Of a DNA stretch of 46,864 nt, positions 16,390 to 26,300 are shown one piece after another. The notes beneath the pieces are model-generated. The model saw nothing but the letters and a program-made list of their open reading frames with translations, ran no database searches and was not told the origin of the DNA. Position numbers and translations under genes: made by a program. Within the stretch, counting starts at the first letter, position 1. Every line of letters starts with the position of its first letter. The stretch comes from an uncultured bacterium (GTDB lineage: Bacteria > Cyanobacteriota > Vampirovibrionia > Obscuribacterales > Obscuribacteraceae): contig CAILLX010000001.1 in NCBI GenBank assembly GCA_903835185.1, positions 1-46,864 on the forward strand, in the 5' to 3' direction.

Positions 16390-17559
16390 TCAGTCCTTTC
16401 CAATTGGCTTGCCGGAGTATGAACATCCCGCTCGTCCGAAAAGGGATCTGGCAGCCCGCTCATCTGATGGCGAGAGCGTCTTGCTTGCACCCAGCATGAT
16501 AACGGTACGGGGCGTTTCAGTTGCCAGCCTGTTGGGGTGTGCAATCTGGTTATCTATCCAACTGCTGAGTGCCATGAGGTCCTCATCGGAGAACTGTCCT
16601 TCCTCCAGGATAAGATGCTCCGCACTGCAATCAATAGCAAAAGTTTTGTTCGCTGTCGGCAGCCTTCTAATGAGTCCAGCCGCGCCTTCTGGCTTTACCA
16701 GGTGGTCGTGTAGCCCCTGAATAACCAACACAGGAGTGGAGGCTATTTGTCCGGAGTTGTGCGGAGTGCGGTGGATGAATCTTATGAAGGAAAGCGCCTC
16801 ACCTGGGGACAGCTCCAATTTGTGGGCATCATCTTCCAGCCAGTGCTGCCGGAGGCTGGCACTCGTAGTCGCTTGCTTTATCACGCCCGTGGCAGCAAAT
16901 CCGACTCTGCAGTTTCTCTGAATTACAAGTCCTACCAACCCTTTCAACGCAGTAGTATTTTGTTTGTATAGCCGCCAGGCTGGAGCCGAGCAGATTAAGC
17001 CGGACATGCTGTTTGGGTACAAAGCAGCAGTCCGGATTGCAATACTGCCACCCATTGATTCGCCAACAAGAAAGATTGGACGATCAGGATGCTTGCAATG
17101 GATTGAATCCAGCACTGCTCTGACATCTTCCACCGCCTTATTAAGATCCAGCTTTTTCCCTTCAGGCTTGTGAGACCTCGGTCCAAATCCCCTAACGTCT
17201 ATGGCATAAACTGCAATGCCCTTCTGGGACATTCGCTTGCCGAACTCTTCATATGCCCTTGCACACAAACCAAGTCCATGAATGCACAGGATCTGGGCTT
17301 TCGCAGGCACATTTTGATCCACCCATGAAAGCCCATGCGTGTCCCCGACACCACAGCAGGAGCTATGCTGGTCCATCTCAGGGGTGCTTTTGTCGGATGG
17401 AGCGTTATGCCATGCTGGACTAACGGTCGGAGCGTCTTCTGCAAGAACGCACGGGGCGGTCGCCAGAATACTCAGCAAGGCAAAAGCAGAGCACAGAACA
17501 ATAACCACAATGGGAGAGGTCAGCTTTCGCGCAGTGTTCATAGTGTGATTTCTGTCCAT
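16390..17559 (-). CDS. Secreted alpha/beta hydrolase (serine hydrolase, monoglyceride-lipase-like)
   Basis: A 389-residue protein with a signal peptide (about 13-40, cleavage after CVLA). The hydrolase core carries HGLGL (oxyanion region, 94-98), the nucleophile elbow GESMGG (Ser168), the acid in QGLHDHLV (Asp285) and SAEHLIL (His315), a complete triad. The IHGLGLCARAY and YAIDVRGFG strands match the Hydrolase_4/serine-aminopeptidase-S33 type, common in lysophospholipases. ATG 17559 lies two bases after the stop codon of the CoA-disulfide-reductase gene, so the genes are translationally coupled. A secreted lipid or ester hydrolase in a thiol-redox operon is unexpected. Substrate is unknown. 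Confidence 0.8.
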   Translation of the reverse strand: MDRNHTMNTARKLTSPIVVIVLCSAFALLSILATAPCVLAEDAPTVSPAWHNAPSDKSTPEMDQHSSCCGVGDTHGLSWVDQNVPAKAQILCIHGLGLCARAYEEFGKRMSQKGIAVYAIDVRGFGPRSHKPEGKKLDLNKAVEDVRAVLDSIHCKHPDRPIFLVGESMGGSIAIRTAALYPNSMSGLICSAPAWRLYKQNTTALKGLVGLVIQRNCRVGFAATGVIKQATTSASLRQHWLEDDAHKLELSPGEALSFIRFIHRTPHNSGQIASTPVLVIQGLHDHLVKPEGAAGLIRRLPTANKTFAIDCSAEHLILEEGQFSDEDLMALSSWIDNQIAHPNRLATETPRTVIMLGASKTLSPSDERAARSLFGRAGCSYSGKPIGKD

Positions 17560-17561
17560 GC

Positions 17562-19325
17562 TTATTTGCAGTTTGTGTTGCTACCTTGCGGACAGGACTG
17601 ATTGACCGGCTGGGACTTCCTGACTCCGACCTGGTTGACGATCGATTTCCAGGTCAAAAAGCCGCCCGACAGATTCTTCACTGCCAAGCCGTGCTGTTGC
17701 AGCAAGCGTGATGCGAAGTAAGAACGTTGTCCGCTCTGACAGTAAGTCACAATGTCCTTGCCGGCAGGAAGATCTGCCAGATGATTGCGCAGTTCAGGAA
17801 GTGGAATATGGATGCTCCCTGGAATGAAGCCACGATCGCGTTCCGAACTGCTGCGAACATCAAGCAAGCAGAACTGGCTGGCATCCAAAGATTGCACTTC
17901 ATCGCACTGTACCTGTTCTGTTAATCCATCAAGGATATTCTTTCCAGCCATTCCAGCCAGGTTGATTGGATCTTTGGCAGAGCCGAATGGTGGTGCATAA
18001 GCAAGCTCAAGGTCAGCCAGATCGCGTACAGTCATACCAGCTTTTATGGCCGTTGCAATAACATCGATGCGCTTGTCGACACCTTCCTTGCCCACCACCT
18101 GTGCTCCAAGCAAGAGCCCGGTTTTCTTGTGAAACAGCACCTTCATATCCAACCTTTCTGCTCCTGGATAATAACCTGCATGATGGCTCGGGTGAATGTG
18201 CACTGCCTCATATGGCAGTGACGCCAACTTCAGCTGCGTCTCGTTTAAACCAGTCGTTGCCACCGCCAGATCAAAGACTCGCAAGATTGCCGTCCCTATA
18301 GTGCCGTTATATGTCTCGTTGCCGCCGAAGATGTTGTCGGCAACGATGCGCCCCTGGCGATTTGCCGGTCCCCCCAAAGCGATGAGCGTATATTCCTTAT
18401 TGAGAGGATGTTGAACCTCGATTGCATCACCTACGGCCCAAACGCCGTCGGCGCTTGTCTGCAAATACTTATTGACTGTTATGCCGCCGCGCTGTCCGAT
18501 AGCTATATTGGCTTTGTGTGCCAGAGTCACTTCTGGACGCACGCCTAGACCGAGAATCACCATGTCGGCAGGTATGGGTTCATTCTCGCCAGCTGTAACC
18601 CAACAAGATTGCGGACGAGGCTGGTTCATGACCAGTGTCTCAGGTGCCTGAAAACTTTTGATAGCAGCACCAAGTACAAGCCGCACACCATGTTTTCGCA
18701 GCTCCTCATGGACAAGTTCCGCCATTTCAGTATCGATGGGAGTGAGCACCTGCTCCTTGCTGTCCACAAGAGTTACGTCGAATCCCCGGTTGGCTAGTTG
18801 CTCTGCAGCCTCCAGCCCAATGAACCCACCACCGGCCATGACTACCCTGGTGGGTGCCTGGCTGCTGATCCAGCGTTCAATTGCCTGTGTATCTTCAATA
18901 CTTCGCAGAACAAAGAGCCCGGGCAGGTCAATGCCAGGTACTGCAGGGCGCAGAGGTGCCGCTCCTACGGAGAGAATGAGGTCGTCATAATCCTCCTGGT
19001 ATGTAGCAGAAGTCTTCAAGTCCTTGACAGTGACCACTTTGGCTTGCGTATCAATGTCAATGACTTCCTGATTTACTCTAACATCCAGATTAAACCTGGC
19101 TTTCAGTGAGGCTGGTGTCTGCAAGAGCAAGTCACTTTGTTCGCTGATCTCTCGCCCCAGATAGTATGGAAGACCACAGTTGGCATACGAGACGTAACCG
19201 CTCCTCTCGATGATGATAATTTCTGATTCTTCTGAAAGGCGCCGGGCTCTGGCAGCGGCGCTCATACCGCCGGCGACACCGCCAACAATGACAAGCCTCT
19301 TCGGCTTAACGTTGGACATGTTCAT
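17562..19325 (-). CDS. CoA-disulfide-reductase-like flavoprotein fused to rhodanese
   Basis: A 587-residue FAD/NAD(P)H oxidoreductase with C-terminal rhodanese domain. The FAD-binding VIVGGVAGGMSAAARARR (13-30) is followed by the redox SYANCGLPYYLG with Cys50. A second Rossmann region VVMAGGGFIGLEAAE and the AVGDAIEV stretch are visible. The rhodanese domain (about 485-565) has YCQSGQRS with Cys529. This architecture matches CoADR-Rhd proteins, which reduce CoA or glutathione persulfides and polysulfides using NAD(P)H. ATG 19325 has GGAG eight bases upstream. It is preceded by the rhodanese/DUF2892 gene (56-bp gap). Expected role: sulfane-sulfur detoxification or sulfur reduction in the cytoplasm. 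Confidence 0.9.
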   Translation of the reverse strand: MNMSNVKPKRLVIVGGVAGGMSAAARARRLSEESEIIIIERSGYVSYANCGLPYYLGREISEQSDLLLQTPASLKARFNLDVRVNQEVIDIDTQAKVVTVKDLKTSATYQEDYDDLILSVGAAPLRPAVPGIDLPGLFVLRSIEDTQAIERWISSQAPTRVVMAGGGFIGLEAAEQLANRGFDVTLVDSKEQVLTPIDTEMAELVHEELRKHGVRLVLGAAIKSFQAPETLVMNQPRPQSCWVTAGENEPIPADMVILGLGVRPEVTLAHKANIAIGQRGGITVNKYLQTSADGVWAVGDAIEVQHPLNKEYTLIALGGPANRQGRIVADNIFGGNETYNGTIGTAILRVFDLAVATTGLNETQLKLASLPYEAVHIHPSHHAGYYPGAERLDMKVLFHKKTGLLLGAQVVGKEGVDKRIDVIATAIKAGMTVRDLADLELAYAPPFGSAKDPINLAGMAGKNILDGLTEQVQCDEVQSLDASQFCLLDVRSSSERDRGFIPGSIHIPLPELRNHLADLPAGKDIVTYCQSGQRSYFASRLLQQHGLAVKNLSGGFLTWKSIVNQVGVRKSQPVNQSCPQGSNTNCK

Positions 19326-19381
19326 AAGGGATCTCCAATAAACTCATAATAATCAGGGTGGTGCAATCTTTGGGAGCAGTC

Positions 19382-19987
19382 CTAACTGCAACAACTGTGT
19401 CGGTCCTGAGCCGTTTCGCTCTTGCACTGGATAAGTGGGCGTTTGACATCAAATGCGAGCTTGTTCCAGGGAGCCTTAGCAAGCAGTAGCCCCAGCCCAC
19501 AAAATCCCGTGAGCCCGGCGAATGTGAGACCAGCTCCGAAAAATGCAGGAATGGCAAGAAACCACTGATTGACTGACACACCAAGCGATATGCCGGACAG
19601 CACTGATATACCAACGACAAGCTGGATTTGCCTCTCGATAGAAAGTCGTTTTCTTCCTTCTTTAACAGGTAGCCCAGCCTTCTGCCAGGACAATAGTCCA
19701 CCTTGCAAAACCCTGGGATGGAAGCCCTTGCTCATTAGCGTATAAGCCGCCCTTTCTGCGCGCTTGCCACTTCTACAGATGATGACCAGCTCAGCGGCTC
19801 TGGGCACCTCTTCGAAGCGCGATTCCAGCTCACCGAGAGGCAGATTCACTGAGCCTGGTATGCTTTCAGCTTCAAACTCAATAGGACTGCGAACATCAAG
19901 CAGCACTGTCTTCTCACCTACCGTAACGGCGGACAGCTCGCCGGCAGTTAAGAAAGGACAGGTGGTTGATTCGGTATTTTCTGGCAT
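19382..19987 (-). CDS. Rhodanese with DUF2892 membrane domain (YgaP-like)
   Basis: A 201-residue protein. ATG 19987 has GGAGA eight bases upstream; the frame stays open 117 codons further but that part overlaps the divergent regulator and looks non-coding. The rhodanese domain (about 15-112) has LLDVRSPIEFEAESIPG and the loop IICRSGKRAE with Cys71. It is followed by two to three membrane segments (121-140 and 143-172, GFCGLGLLLAKAPWNK), the DUF2892 part seen in E. coli YgaP. YgaP-like proteins carry sulfane sulfur at the membrane. It is divergent from an ArsR-type regulator, as in sulfide/persulfide-responsive systems. Confidence 0.9.
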   Translation of the reverse strand: MPENTESTTCPFLTAGELSAVTVGEKTVLLDVRSPIEFEAESIPGSVNLPLGELESRFEEVPRAAELVIICRSGKRAERAAYTLMSKGFHPRVLQGGLLSWQKAGLPVKEGRKRLSIERQIQLVVGISVLSGISLGVSVNQWFLAIPAFFGAGLTFAGLTGFCGLGLLLAKAPWNKLAFDVKRPLIQCKSETAQDRHSCCS

Positions 19988-20033
19988 TTTACTGTTCTCC
20001 TTCGGTAGCTGCTTTGAGTGTATCGCTAATTGG

Positions 20034-20096
20034 TTATATAAGCAATCCCTCCGGCGCGCTATTGCCGAAATGTCGATGAAGCTGTACCTTATATAG
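20034..20096. promoter_or_regulatory. Divergent promoter region with 8-bp inverted repeats
   Basis: TATATAAG (20035-20042) and CTTATATA (20088-20095) form an 8-bp inverted pair separated by 45 bp between the two divergent genes. Each could be the -10 box of its own promoter or half of an ArsR-type operator. No good -35 was found at the proper distance on the plus strand. Confidence 0.4.
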
Positions 20097-20120
20097 TGTG
20101 GCATTAATCGAGCAGCGCCT

Positions 20121-20459
20121 ATGAAGCCAGAAATCAAGAATCTTTCCAGAACATCACTTGAAGTAATCGCTACACGCTTTCGGTCCCTGGGTGATGCATC
20201 AAGACTGCAGTTGTTGCAGTGCCTCTTTAAGGGCGAAAAATCCGTGCAGGACCTTTGTGAAGCAACAGGCATGAGCCAGGCTAATGTCAGCAAACATCTT
20301 TCGCTGCTGTCCGAACAAGGGATTATTGCCAGGCGCAAGCAGCAGCAATTTAGCTACTATAGTATTTGTGACAGCAGCATCTATATATTGTGCGACCTTG
20401 TCTGTGCCAGTGTCGGCAAACGGTATGGGCAGGTCATGAAAGAGCTGTCGGGCATATAG
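20121..20459 (+). CDS. ArsR-family winged-helix regulator
   Basis: A 112-residue ArsR/SmtB-type repressor. The core is FRSLGDASRLQLLQCLF, then the recognition helix ATGMSQANVSKHLSLLSEQG and the wing RRKQQQFSYYSI. Cysteines are at 34, 46, 83, 91 and 95. Persulfide sensors of this family (BigR, YgaV, SqrR) use two Cys that form a tetrasulfide; Cys34 with 91 or 95 could act so, although the spacing is not identical. It is divergent from the YgaP-like/CoADR genes, so repression relieved by sulfane sulfur is a reasonable inference. Arsenic-type sensing would need an ELCVC motif, which is replaced by DLCEA. Confidence 0.85.
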   Translation: MKPEIKNLSRTSLEVIATRFRSLGDASRLQLLQCLFKGEKSVQDLCEATGMSQANVSKHLSLLSEQGIIARRKQQQFSYYSICDSSIYILCDLVCASVGKRYGQVMKELSGI

Positions 20460-20519
20460 TTTGGAGAGAGACTCTACCTTAAACGTGGGGCTTGCCTCCA
20501 GGTGGCGCAAGCTATTATC

Positions 20520-20636
20520 CTATTTGACCCGCTTGAGCTTCTGTTCCTGTTGTTTCTTCCCCATATCCGCTGGAAGAATCTCGGCGCTGCTCGCCATTGT
20601 CCACTGAGGCTCAAGGTGATCTTTGACGTCGTTCAC
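20520..20636 (-). CDS. Possible 38-residue protein
   Basis: GTG 20636 opens a 38-codon frame ending at TAG 20520-20522, in the gap between hrpB and the ArsR gene. The product starts VNDVKDHLEPQWTM and ends KKQQEQKLKRVK, charged and hydrophilic. Codon choice looks ordinary, but the ribosome site (GGAAA touching the start) is poor and no family is recognised. It may be chance. Confidence 0.25.
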   Translation of the reverse strand: MNDVKDHLEPQWTMASSAEILPADMGKKQQEQKLKRVK

Positions 20637-20739
20637 TTTCCATCAGGCAAGCCGTGCAAGGTTACACTGGCAGACAAGTAGAACCATTGCCAACATTAGG
20701 TTGGACTCTGAGTTGACTCTGACATCAAAAGAAGCGATT

Positions 20740-23253
20740 TTAAATTTTGAGTGGATCTTCGGGCCAGGCATGTTTTGGATAGCGACCTTTCAATTCCTTT
20801 CTGATTCCTCTGTACGTTTGTTTCCAAAAATTTTCCATGTCGTCGGTAATTTGTTGTACCCGATTGTTCGGAGCGAGAAGATGCATCATCACCGGCACTC
20901 GCGATCTTGCCAGGCGCGGTGTGTGACCCAGACCGAAGAGCTCCTGGATACGAGCAGACAGGATCGGCAGTTTGCCTTCTTCGTACTTGAGCTTCACACG
21001 GCGACCGTTAGGAATTGAGATAAACTCGGGTGCATCACGTTCAATACTGACAGTCTGTTCTGCGGTCAGGTTTGCTTGAACGGCGTCGACCAGCGATCTT
21101 TCTCTCAATTCGGTGACGCTCGTGCAGCCGCAGCACCATTCGGGCAGAAAGCGGCGCCATGGATTGCTACCGAAGTTCGGAAGGTTCAGTTCCGGGAGGT
21201 ATTCCCTGAGGAAGTTTATCCTTGCCAGATAAGTGAGCGCGGTCTCGTCGACCAGTGAAGTGATATCAAAACTGGTGGCGATCGCTTCAGCTAGAATTGC
21301 ACCTGGATCAATGCCGGCAGGGATAGTGGCAACTGATTCGTCGAGTATAAGATCGATGAAGAAAGTCCTTTTGAACGCCACCACTTTCTGTCTATCCGGA
21401 TCGTATTTAACTTCGACGGATGAATTAATCAACAGGTCCGGCAACCAATCTCTGTCTATCGCCGATGCCCTTCGCACCGATAGATCTGGGCGATTCAAGT
21501 CGATTATGTCAACAGCTACGAACAATGGTTCATTAGCAACCGTCGATTGCTCAGACAATTTGACACCTCGTCCGCCGACCATCACTGCGCGCTGGTCTCG
21601 GATACGGCGTCGTTTGCAAATCCTGTCCGGAAACGCAGTCATGATCGCCCTTAGCAACGCTTTGTCAGGCGAGATTGTTGCATTCGTTATGTCATCCTTG
21701 CCATCCGGCTCGGAGGTGAGCTCGAGCAATTGCTTGCGAGTGCGCAAGATTTGTTTGACTGTGCCTGGAATGATTTCGCCCATTATCGAGTATCCGATCT
21801 TGTTGCCTTCATAGTTCTCAATGGCTCTCACTTCCTCCAGCACGTCGGACTGTGTGTGGTGAGAAAGGCCGACTGACTTGTCCTGGTTCCTGAAGGGAGC
21901 TCGCTCTGAAAGCAAAGCGGCGCACAGGGCAGCTCTTCGGGGCTGCCCAAGCGCTTGCCCCTCGAGAAGCAGTCGCGCCAGGCGAGGTTGCAGCGGCAAT
22001 CGTGCCATTTTTCGCCCGAGATCGGTCAGCTTTCCGGCAACAGTAGCGCCCAGTTCGTCAAGCAGCCTGAGGGCTTGCTCAATGGCTGCATCCGGAGGGC
22101 TCTCGAACCAGGGAAACGATGCCAGGTCTTTCTCTCCCCAGGCTTTTAATTGCAGGATGCATGCGGATAGATCGAGGCGTTCAATTTCAGGTAGCTCAAA
22201 TTCCGGCAGGGAGATATCTTCGCGCTTGCTCCAGAGACGAAGGCAGAGCCCTGGAGCGGTCCGCCCCGCTCGTCCGGCTCTTTGTGCGGCAGCTGCCCTG
22301 GATATGCGAGAGAGCTCTAGCTTGTTTATCCCAAGAGACGGATCAAGACGGTTGATTCTAGCCAGCCCTGAGTCCAGTACTGCTGTGACGCCATCGATAG
22401 TTAATGACGTCTCAGCCACATTGGTTGCCAGAACGACTTTGCGCTTTGGCAGCGGCTGCAGCACTGCTTGTTGCTCGGATAACGGCATCTCTCCATAGAG
22501 ACACATCAGCGCTAGGTCCAGCTTCTCTGCAAGCGGCAAGAGCCTTGATTCGCACTGGCGGATTTCAGCCACGCCTGGCAGAAACACAAGAACGCTGCCG
22601 TGAGTGCGAGAAACAATCTTGCTGACTCCTTCTTCGACCAGGCGTGGCAGAGGATCACTGGCTGGAAACTGCAGGAACTCGATCTCCACTGGAAAAGTTT
22701 TTCCAGGACATTCGAGGGCGGGGCAGTTATTCAGGTATTGAGAAACTGTGGTCATATCGAGGGTGGCTGACATGACTACGATGTGCATGTCGGGGCGAAT
22801 TGATTGTTGCACCTGGTGAGTGAGAGCAAGCGCCAGGTCACCATCGACGGTGCGCTCGTGAAACTCATCGAAGATGACTACTGCGACCCGGTCGATGCTT
22901 GGGTCGTCCTGAAGCATGCGCAGGAAAACACCGGTTGTGCAAATCAGAATCCTCGTCGCGCTTGACGCCTGCGTCTCATGCCTGACGCTGAATCCGACTT
23001 CAGTACCAATCGCGGTGCTGCGTTCGTCTGCTATGCGCAAAGCAGCTGACCGCGCAGCTATTCGCCTCGGTTGTAAGACCACAATCTGTCCCGGCCGACC
23101 GCCATTCAGAGTGGCAAGTCCAGCGTCGAGGATGGCTGGTGGAACGCGAGTGGTTTTACCAGCGCCAGGCTCAGCTTTGAGGACAATAGAGCGTGTTGAG
23201 GATAAAGTCGCAACGATCTCGGGCAATATATCGTCTATAGGCAACCGGTTCAT
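20740..23253 (-). CDS. hrpB: ATP-dependent RNA helicase HrpB
   Basis: An 837-residue DEAH-type helicase of normal HrpB length. Motif I is PGAGKTTR (29-36), motif II is DEFHER (129-134, the HrpB variant of DEAH), motif III is MSATLD, and motif VI is QRAGRAGRTAPG. The C-terminal HrpB-specific region includes NPWRRFLPEWCCGC and PILSARIQELFGL, typical of the family. Its cellular role is unclear; HrpB is a nonessential putative RNA helicase. ATG 23253 is 72 bp after the giant gene's stop on the same strand. A 280-bp gap follows before the ArsR gene. Confidence 0.95.
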   Translation of the reverse strand: MNRLPIDDILPEIVATLSSTRSIVLKAEPGAGKTTRVPPAILDAGLATLNGGRPGQIVVLQPRRIAARSAALRIADERSTAIGTEVGFSVRHETQASSATRILICTTGVFLRMLQDDPSIDRVAVVIFDEFHERTVDGDLALALTHQVQQSIRPDMHIVVMSATLDMTTVSQYLNNCPALECPGKTFPVEIEFLQFPASDPLPRLVEEGVSKIVSRTHGSVLVFLPGVAEIRQCESRLLPLAEKLDLALMCLYGEMPLSEQQAVLQPLPKRKVVLATNVAETSLTIDGVTAVLDSGLARINRLDPSLGINKLELSRISRAAAAQRAGRAGRTAPGLCLRLWSKREDISLPEFELPEIERLDLSACILQLKAWGEKDLASFPWFESPPDAAIEQALRLLDELGATVAGKLTDLGRKMARLPLQPRLARLLLEGQALGQPRRAALCAALLSERAPFRNQDKSVGLSHHTQSDVLEEVRAIENYEGNKIGYSIMGEIIPGTVKQILRTRKQLLELTSEPDGKDDITNATISPDKALLRAIMTAFPDRICKRRRIRDQRAVMVGGRGVKLSEQSTVANEPLFVAVDIIDLNRPDLSVRRASAIDRDWLPDLLINSSVEVKYDPDRQKVVAFKRTFFIDLILDESVATIPAGIDPGAILAEAIATSFDITSLVDETALTYLARINFLREYLPELNLPNFGSNPWRRFLPEWCCGCTSVTELRERSLVDAVQANLTAEQTVSIERDAPEFISIPNGRRVKLKYEEGKLPILSARIQELFGLGHTPRLARSRVPVMMHLLAPNNRVQQITDDMENFWKQTYRGIRKELKGRYPKHAWPEDPLKI

Positions 23254-23309
23254 AGAGGGTGTTCTAACGTCAGATCCCGTGAGAGTAAAAGAACTTGCGC
23301 TTGTTGCCG

Positions 23310-23324
23310 GCTGGCAGCGCCAGC
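23310..23324 (-). other. Hairpin between the giant gene and hrpB
   Basis: GCTGGC and GCCAGC make a 6-bp stem with a 3-nt loop right after the giant gene's stop codon. TTCTTTT follows about 20 nt later, so it could be a partial terminator, but the T-run is distant. Confidence 0.3.
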
Positions 23325-23325
23325 T

Positions 23326-26300
23326 CTATTGTTCGATTGGGGCAAAGGCGCCGTGGCCGGCCGTTACAATTGAAAGGGCTGCAGCCATTTTCAGGAGCCG
23401 CTCTTTGATCTGGCGGTCGGCGCTGTCCTTGCTGGCAACTATGCGTTTGAGCACATCGCTGTTTTGCATGACAGAGATTACTGAGAGTTCGCAGGTGGTA
23501 ATGTTATGACCACCGGGCTGGGTAAAGTGCTTGATCCGGCGGCGCCCGATCATCGGCTCAGACTTGAGAATGCCGCTAAGTGAGGAGTGTCCGGGTGCAA
23601 TCAGTAATTCTTTGCCCACTGAAAGGCTTACCACCCTGTTGCCGGCATACACGTGAACGTCGTCTGGTGTGCTGGCATAGAGGTTGCGTACTTTCATCAG
23701 ATCGCCATCTCTGCTGATGACAGTAATGGTACCTCCTTTGAGGTCAAGACTATACTTGCCGGATTTGATCACTGTGGGCTTGATTGCCGAGACCAGGATT
23801 TCGCCGCTCGTGACAGATACAACGCCGGGCTTCTCCAGCAAGAGTCTGGCTCTTCCGCAGTGTTTGACTTGCGCTGTGCCAGTGGAGATGGTAATCAAGC
23901 CCATATCCTTGACACCCAGCAGCGCTTGTGATTGGACAAAGCCAATCGGCAGGAGCTCAGCTGTGTTGGCAGGAGGCGGCTCCATAGTGCCAACAAATGG
24001 TGCTAACGATTTGCTGCTGTGAGCGGAAGCGGTCATATTCTGGTTGCTGAGATATGCCTTGGTTGCTGGTTTGACAGGACTTGACGGAAGTGAGCTAATC
24101 ATCTGGTGCTTAACTCCTTCAAAGCGGGCTTTTATATTGTGGTTCATATAGCCCATGTTGCATTGGAGCAGTATTTCGCGGTTGGCCATCATCTGGCGGT
24201 CGAAACGGTGCTTTTTAACTGTGGTACCACTAATGGCTACGATGCCTGCCGGGATAGGTTCGCGGGAGATACCATCGGTCGGGATGAGTTCTTCATCAGA
24301 TAATCCGCTGTTGGCTATGACGATCTCTTCGCCTGGGTCAGCAGAGAGAGTTCTTGTTTGAGAGTCATGAGAGATTACTATATTAGCAGTGGAGCCTGCC
24401 AGGTTGGCAATGCGGACAACAACCGATGATTTCTGCTCGACTAAGGTTGCCGTGTTAGGTGGAATCCTGATGCAACCCTGCCCGGTTTCGATGACGACAT
24501 TCTGCCTGCCGGTTACGGTGACCAGCCTGCCTTCATTGAGCTGCAGTGAACCCTTGCTGGCAGGTGCAAAGGTGGTACCGCCTGCGCCGACGAGCATGGA
24601 ATCGTCTTCGCCCACGATGGCAAAGGGCTGGCAGGCGCCGCTGGCAACCAGCCAGCTGGTGTACTCTGATTCGTCAGTGCGCTGGTAGTTGGCGGCCCTA
24701 AAATCAACAGATTCGGCTTTGTGGGGCGATGGCGCTGGCTGCACTTGACCAATTTGCTGGTATTGATACTGCTGCTGATCTGTGGCTTTCCCACCACTGT
24801 CAGAAGTGGAGCTGTTTTTCGATGCACTGACAACAACCGAATCAATCAGGTCTGTTCCTGTGTCGACTGGTGATATGACTGGCAAAGTCTCTTGCTGATT
24901 TGAAGCTATTTCTGGCTGGATAGGCTGCTCAGTGGCACTGGCACTGCCACTGAGCAGCAAAGTGCCGTTGCCAGTTACGTGATTTACTACCACCGGACCG
25001 CCTGCGCTCAGCGAAAGTGTGCCTGGAGAGCTGGTAAAGCCAACAGTATCAACTGTTATGCCAATATTTGCCTCTGTCGAGAAGCTTATTGTTCCTCCGG
25101 GAGCCAGGAACTGCACAGATGGCAGAGTAATGTCGGCAGTGGTTGGCAAGTCGAGAGTGACAATCTTGCCGGACGCACCCTCAAAATAGATGTTATTTGG
25201 GACATTGGACCAGGGTAGTGTCACGGTTCCACCTGATGATTGAATAGCTCCTGCTAAGGTCAGACCGGAAGCGCCTGCTGACGGATTGAGATGGATACTG
25301 CCTCCGGCTACAGAAACGTCGCTGAACATGGATATGGCAAACGGATCGCCGGGTGCGCTGGAGTAACTGCCTGCTATTGTGTTTGTCAGCGCAATGGTCG
25401 CACTGGATATGGAGACAGGTCCATCGGTGCCGGCTTTGGCACCGGTGGCTGCTGCAACATTGGCTCCTCCCCAGGACTCCGAATTTGAGCCACCTTGACC
25501 ATAGCGGTTGTTCCCGCCTCCAAAACCTCTACCTCCGGGATTCCCGTCAGCTCCTGCTTCTCCTGGTCCTTGTATTCCACCTCCGCCTGCACCGTGTCCG
25601 TCACCATAGCAGCTGCCGCCACCAAAGAATCCTGCGCCCCCGGCGCCATAGTAGGAACCGCCGCCGCCGCCAAAGCTTCCGCCGCCACCCCAGCCACCAG
25701 CACCACCGCCGGCAGAAAGCACCGGTCCGGAAATCAGCACCTGTCCCTGTGCGTGTATTGTTATGCCGCCGCCGTCTCCCCCGGCTCCTGCTGTGAAGCC
25801 GCCGCCACCACCTCCACCTGAGTTGTTAATATCACCGCTGACCCTGACATCGCCGTGGGAAGAAGTTACTGATATTGCTCCACCGTTACCACCGGAGCCT
25901 CCAGCGCCGTGTTGCTCCGAGCCACCACCGCCGCCGCCACCATAAGCTCGCAGATAACCCGTTGTGACATTGTTACCAGCTACCAGTTCAATAACACCGC
26001 CGCCGCAGCCAGCACTTCCTCTGCCGCTGTCGACGCCGGACACCCCTCCGGCTCCACCTGCTCCGGATACATCGATATTCGCCGTGGAAATAGTCGTTCC
26101 TGCATGTAGCATCACATTACCGCTGGTGCCTGTCGTTGATGCTGTGTTTATATACCCGGTCACATTGATATTACTGGTTGCAACAAGTGATAAACCGCCA
26201 CTGAAGATCAGGTCAGCGCTTGTGCTCGTCACAATGCTTGCTGCAGAAGTCACGCTCAACGCAGTTGTGTGTGTGAAGGTCCCAAGGGTGAGCGCTGTGG

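Noticed and set aside
19988..20338. N-terminal extension of the YgaP-like rhodanese by 117 residues
   Set aside because: It overlaps the divergent ArsR gene and the likely promoters; ATG 19987 has a good ribosome site and starts at the domain edge.
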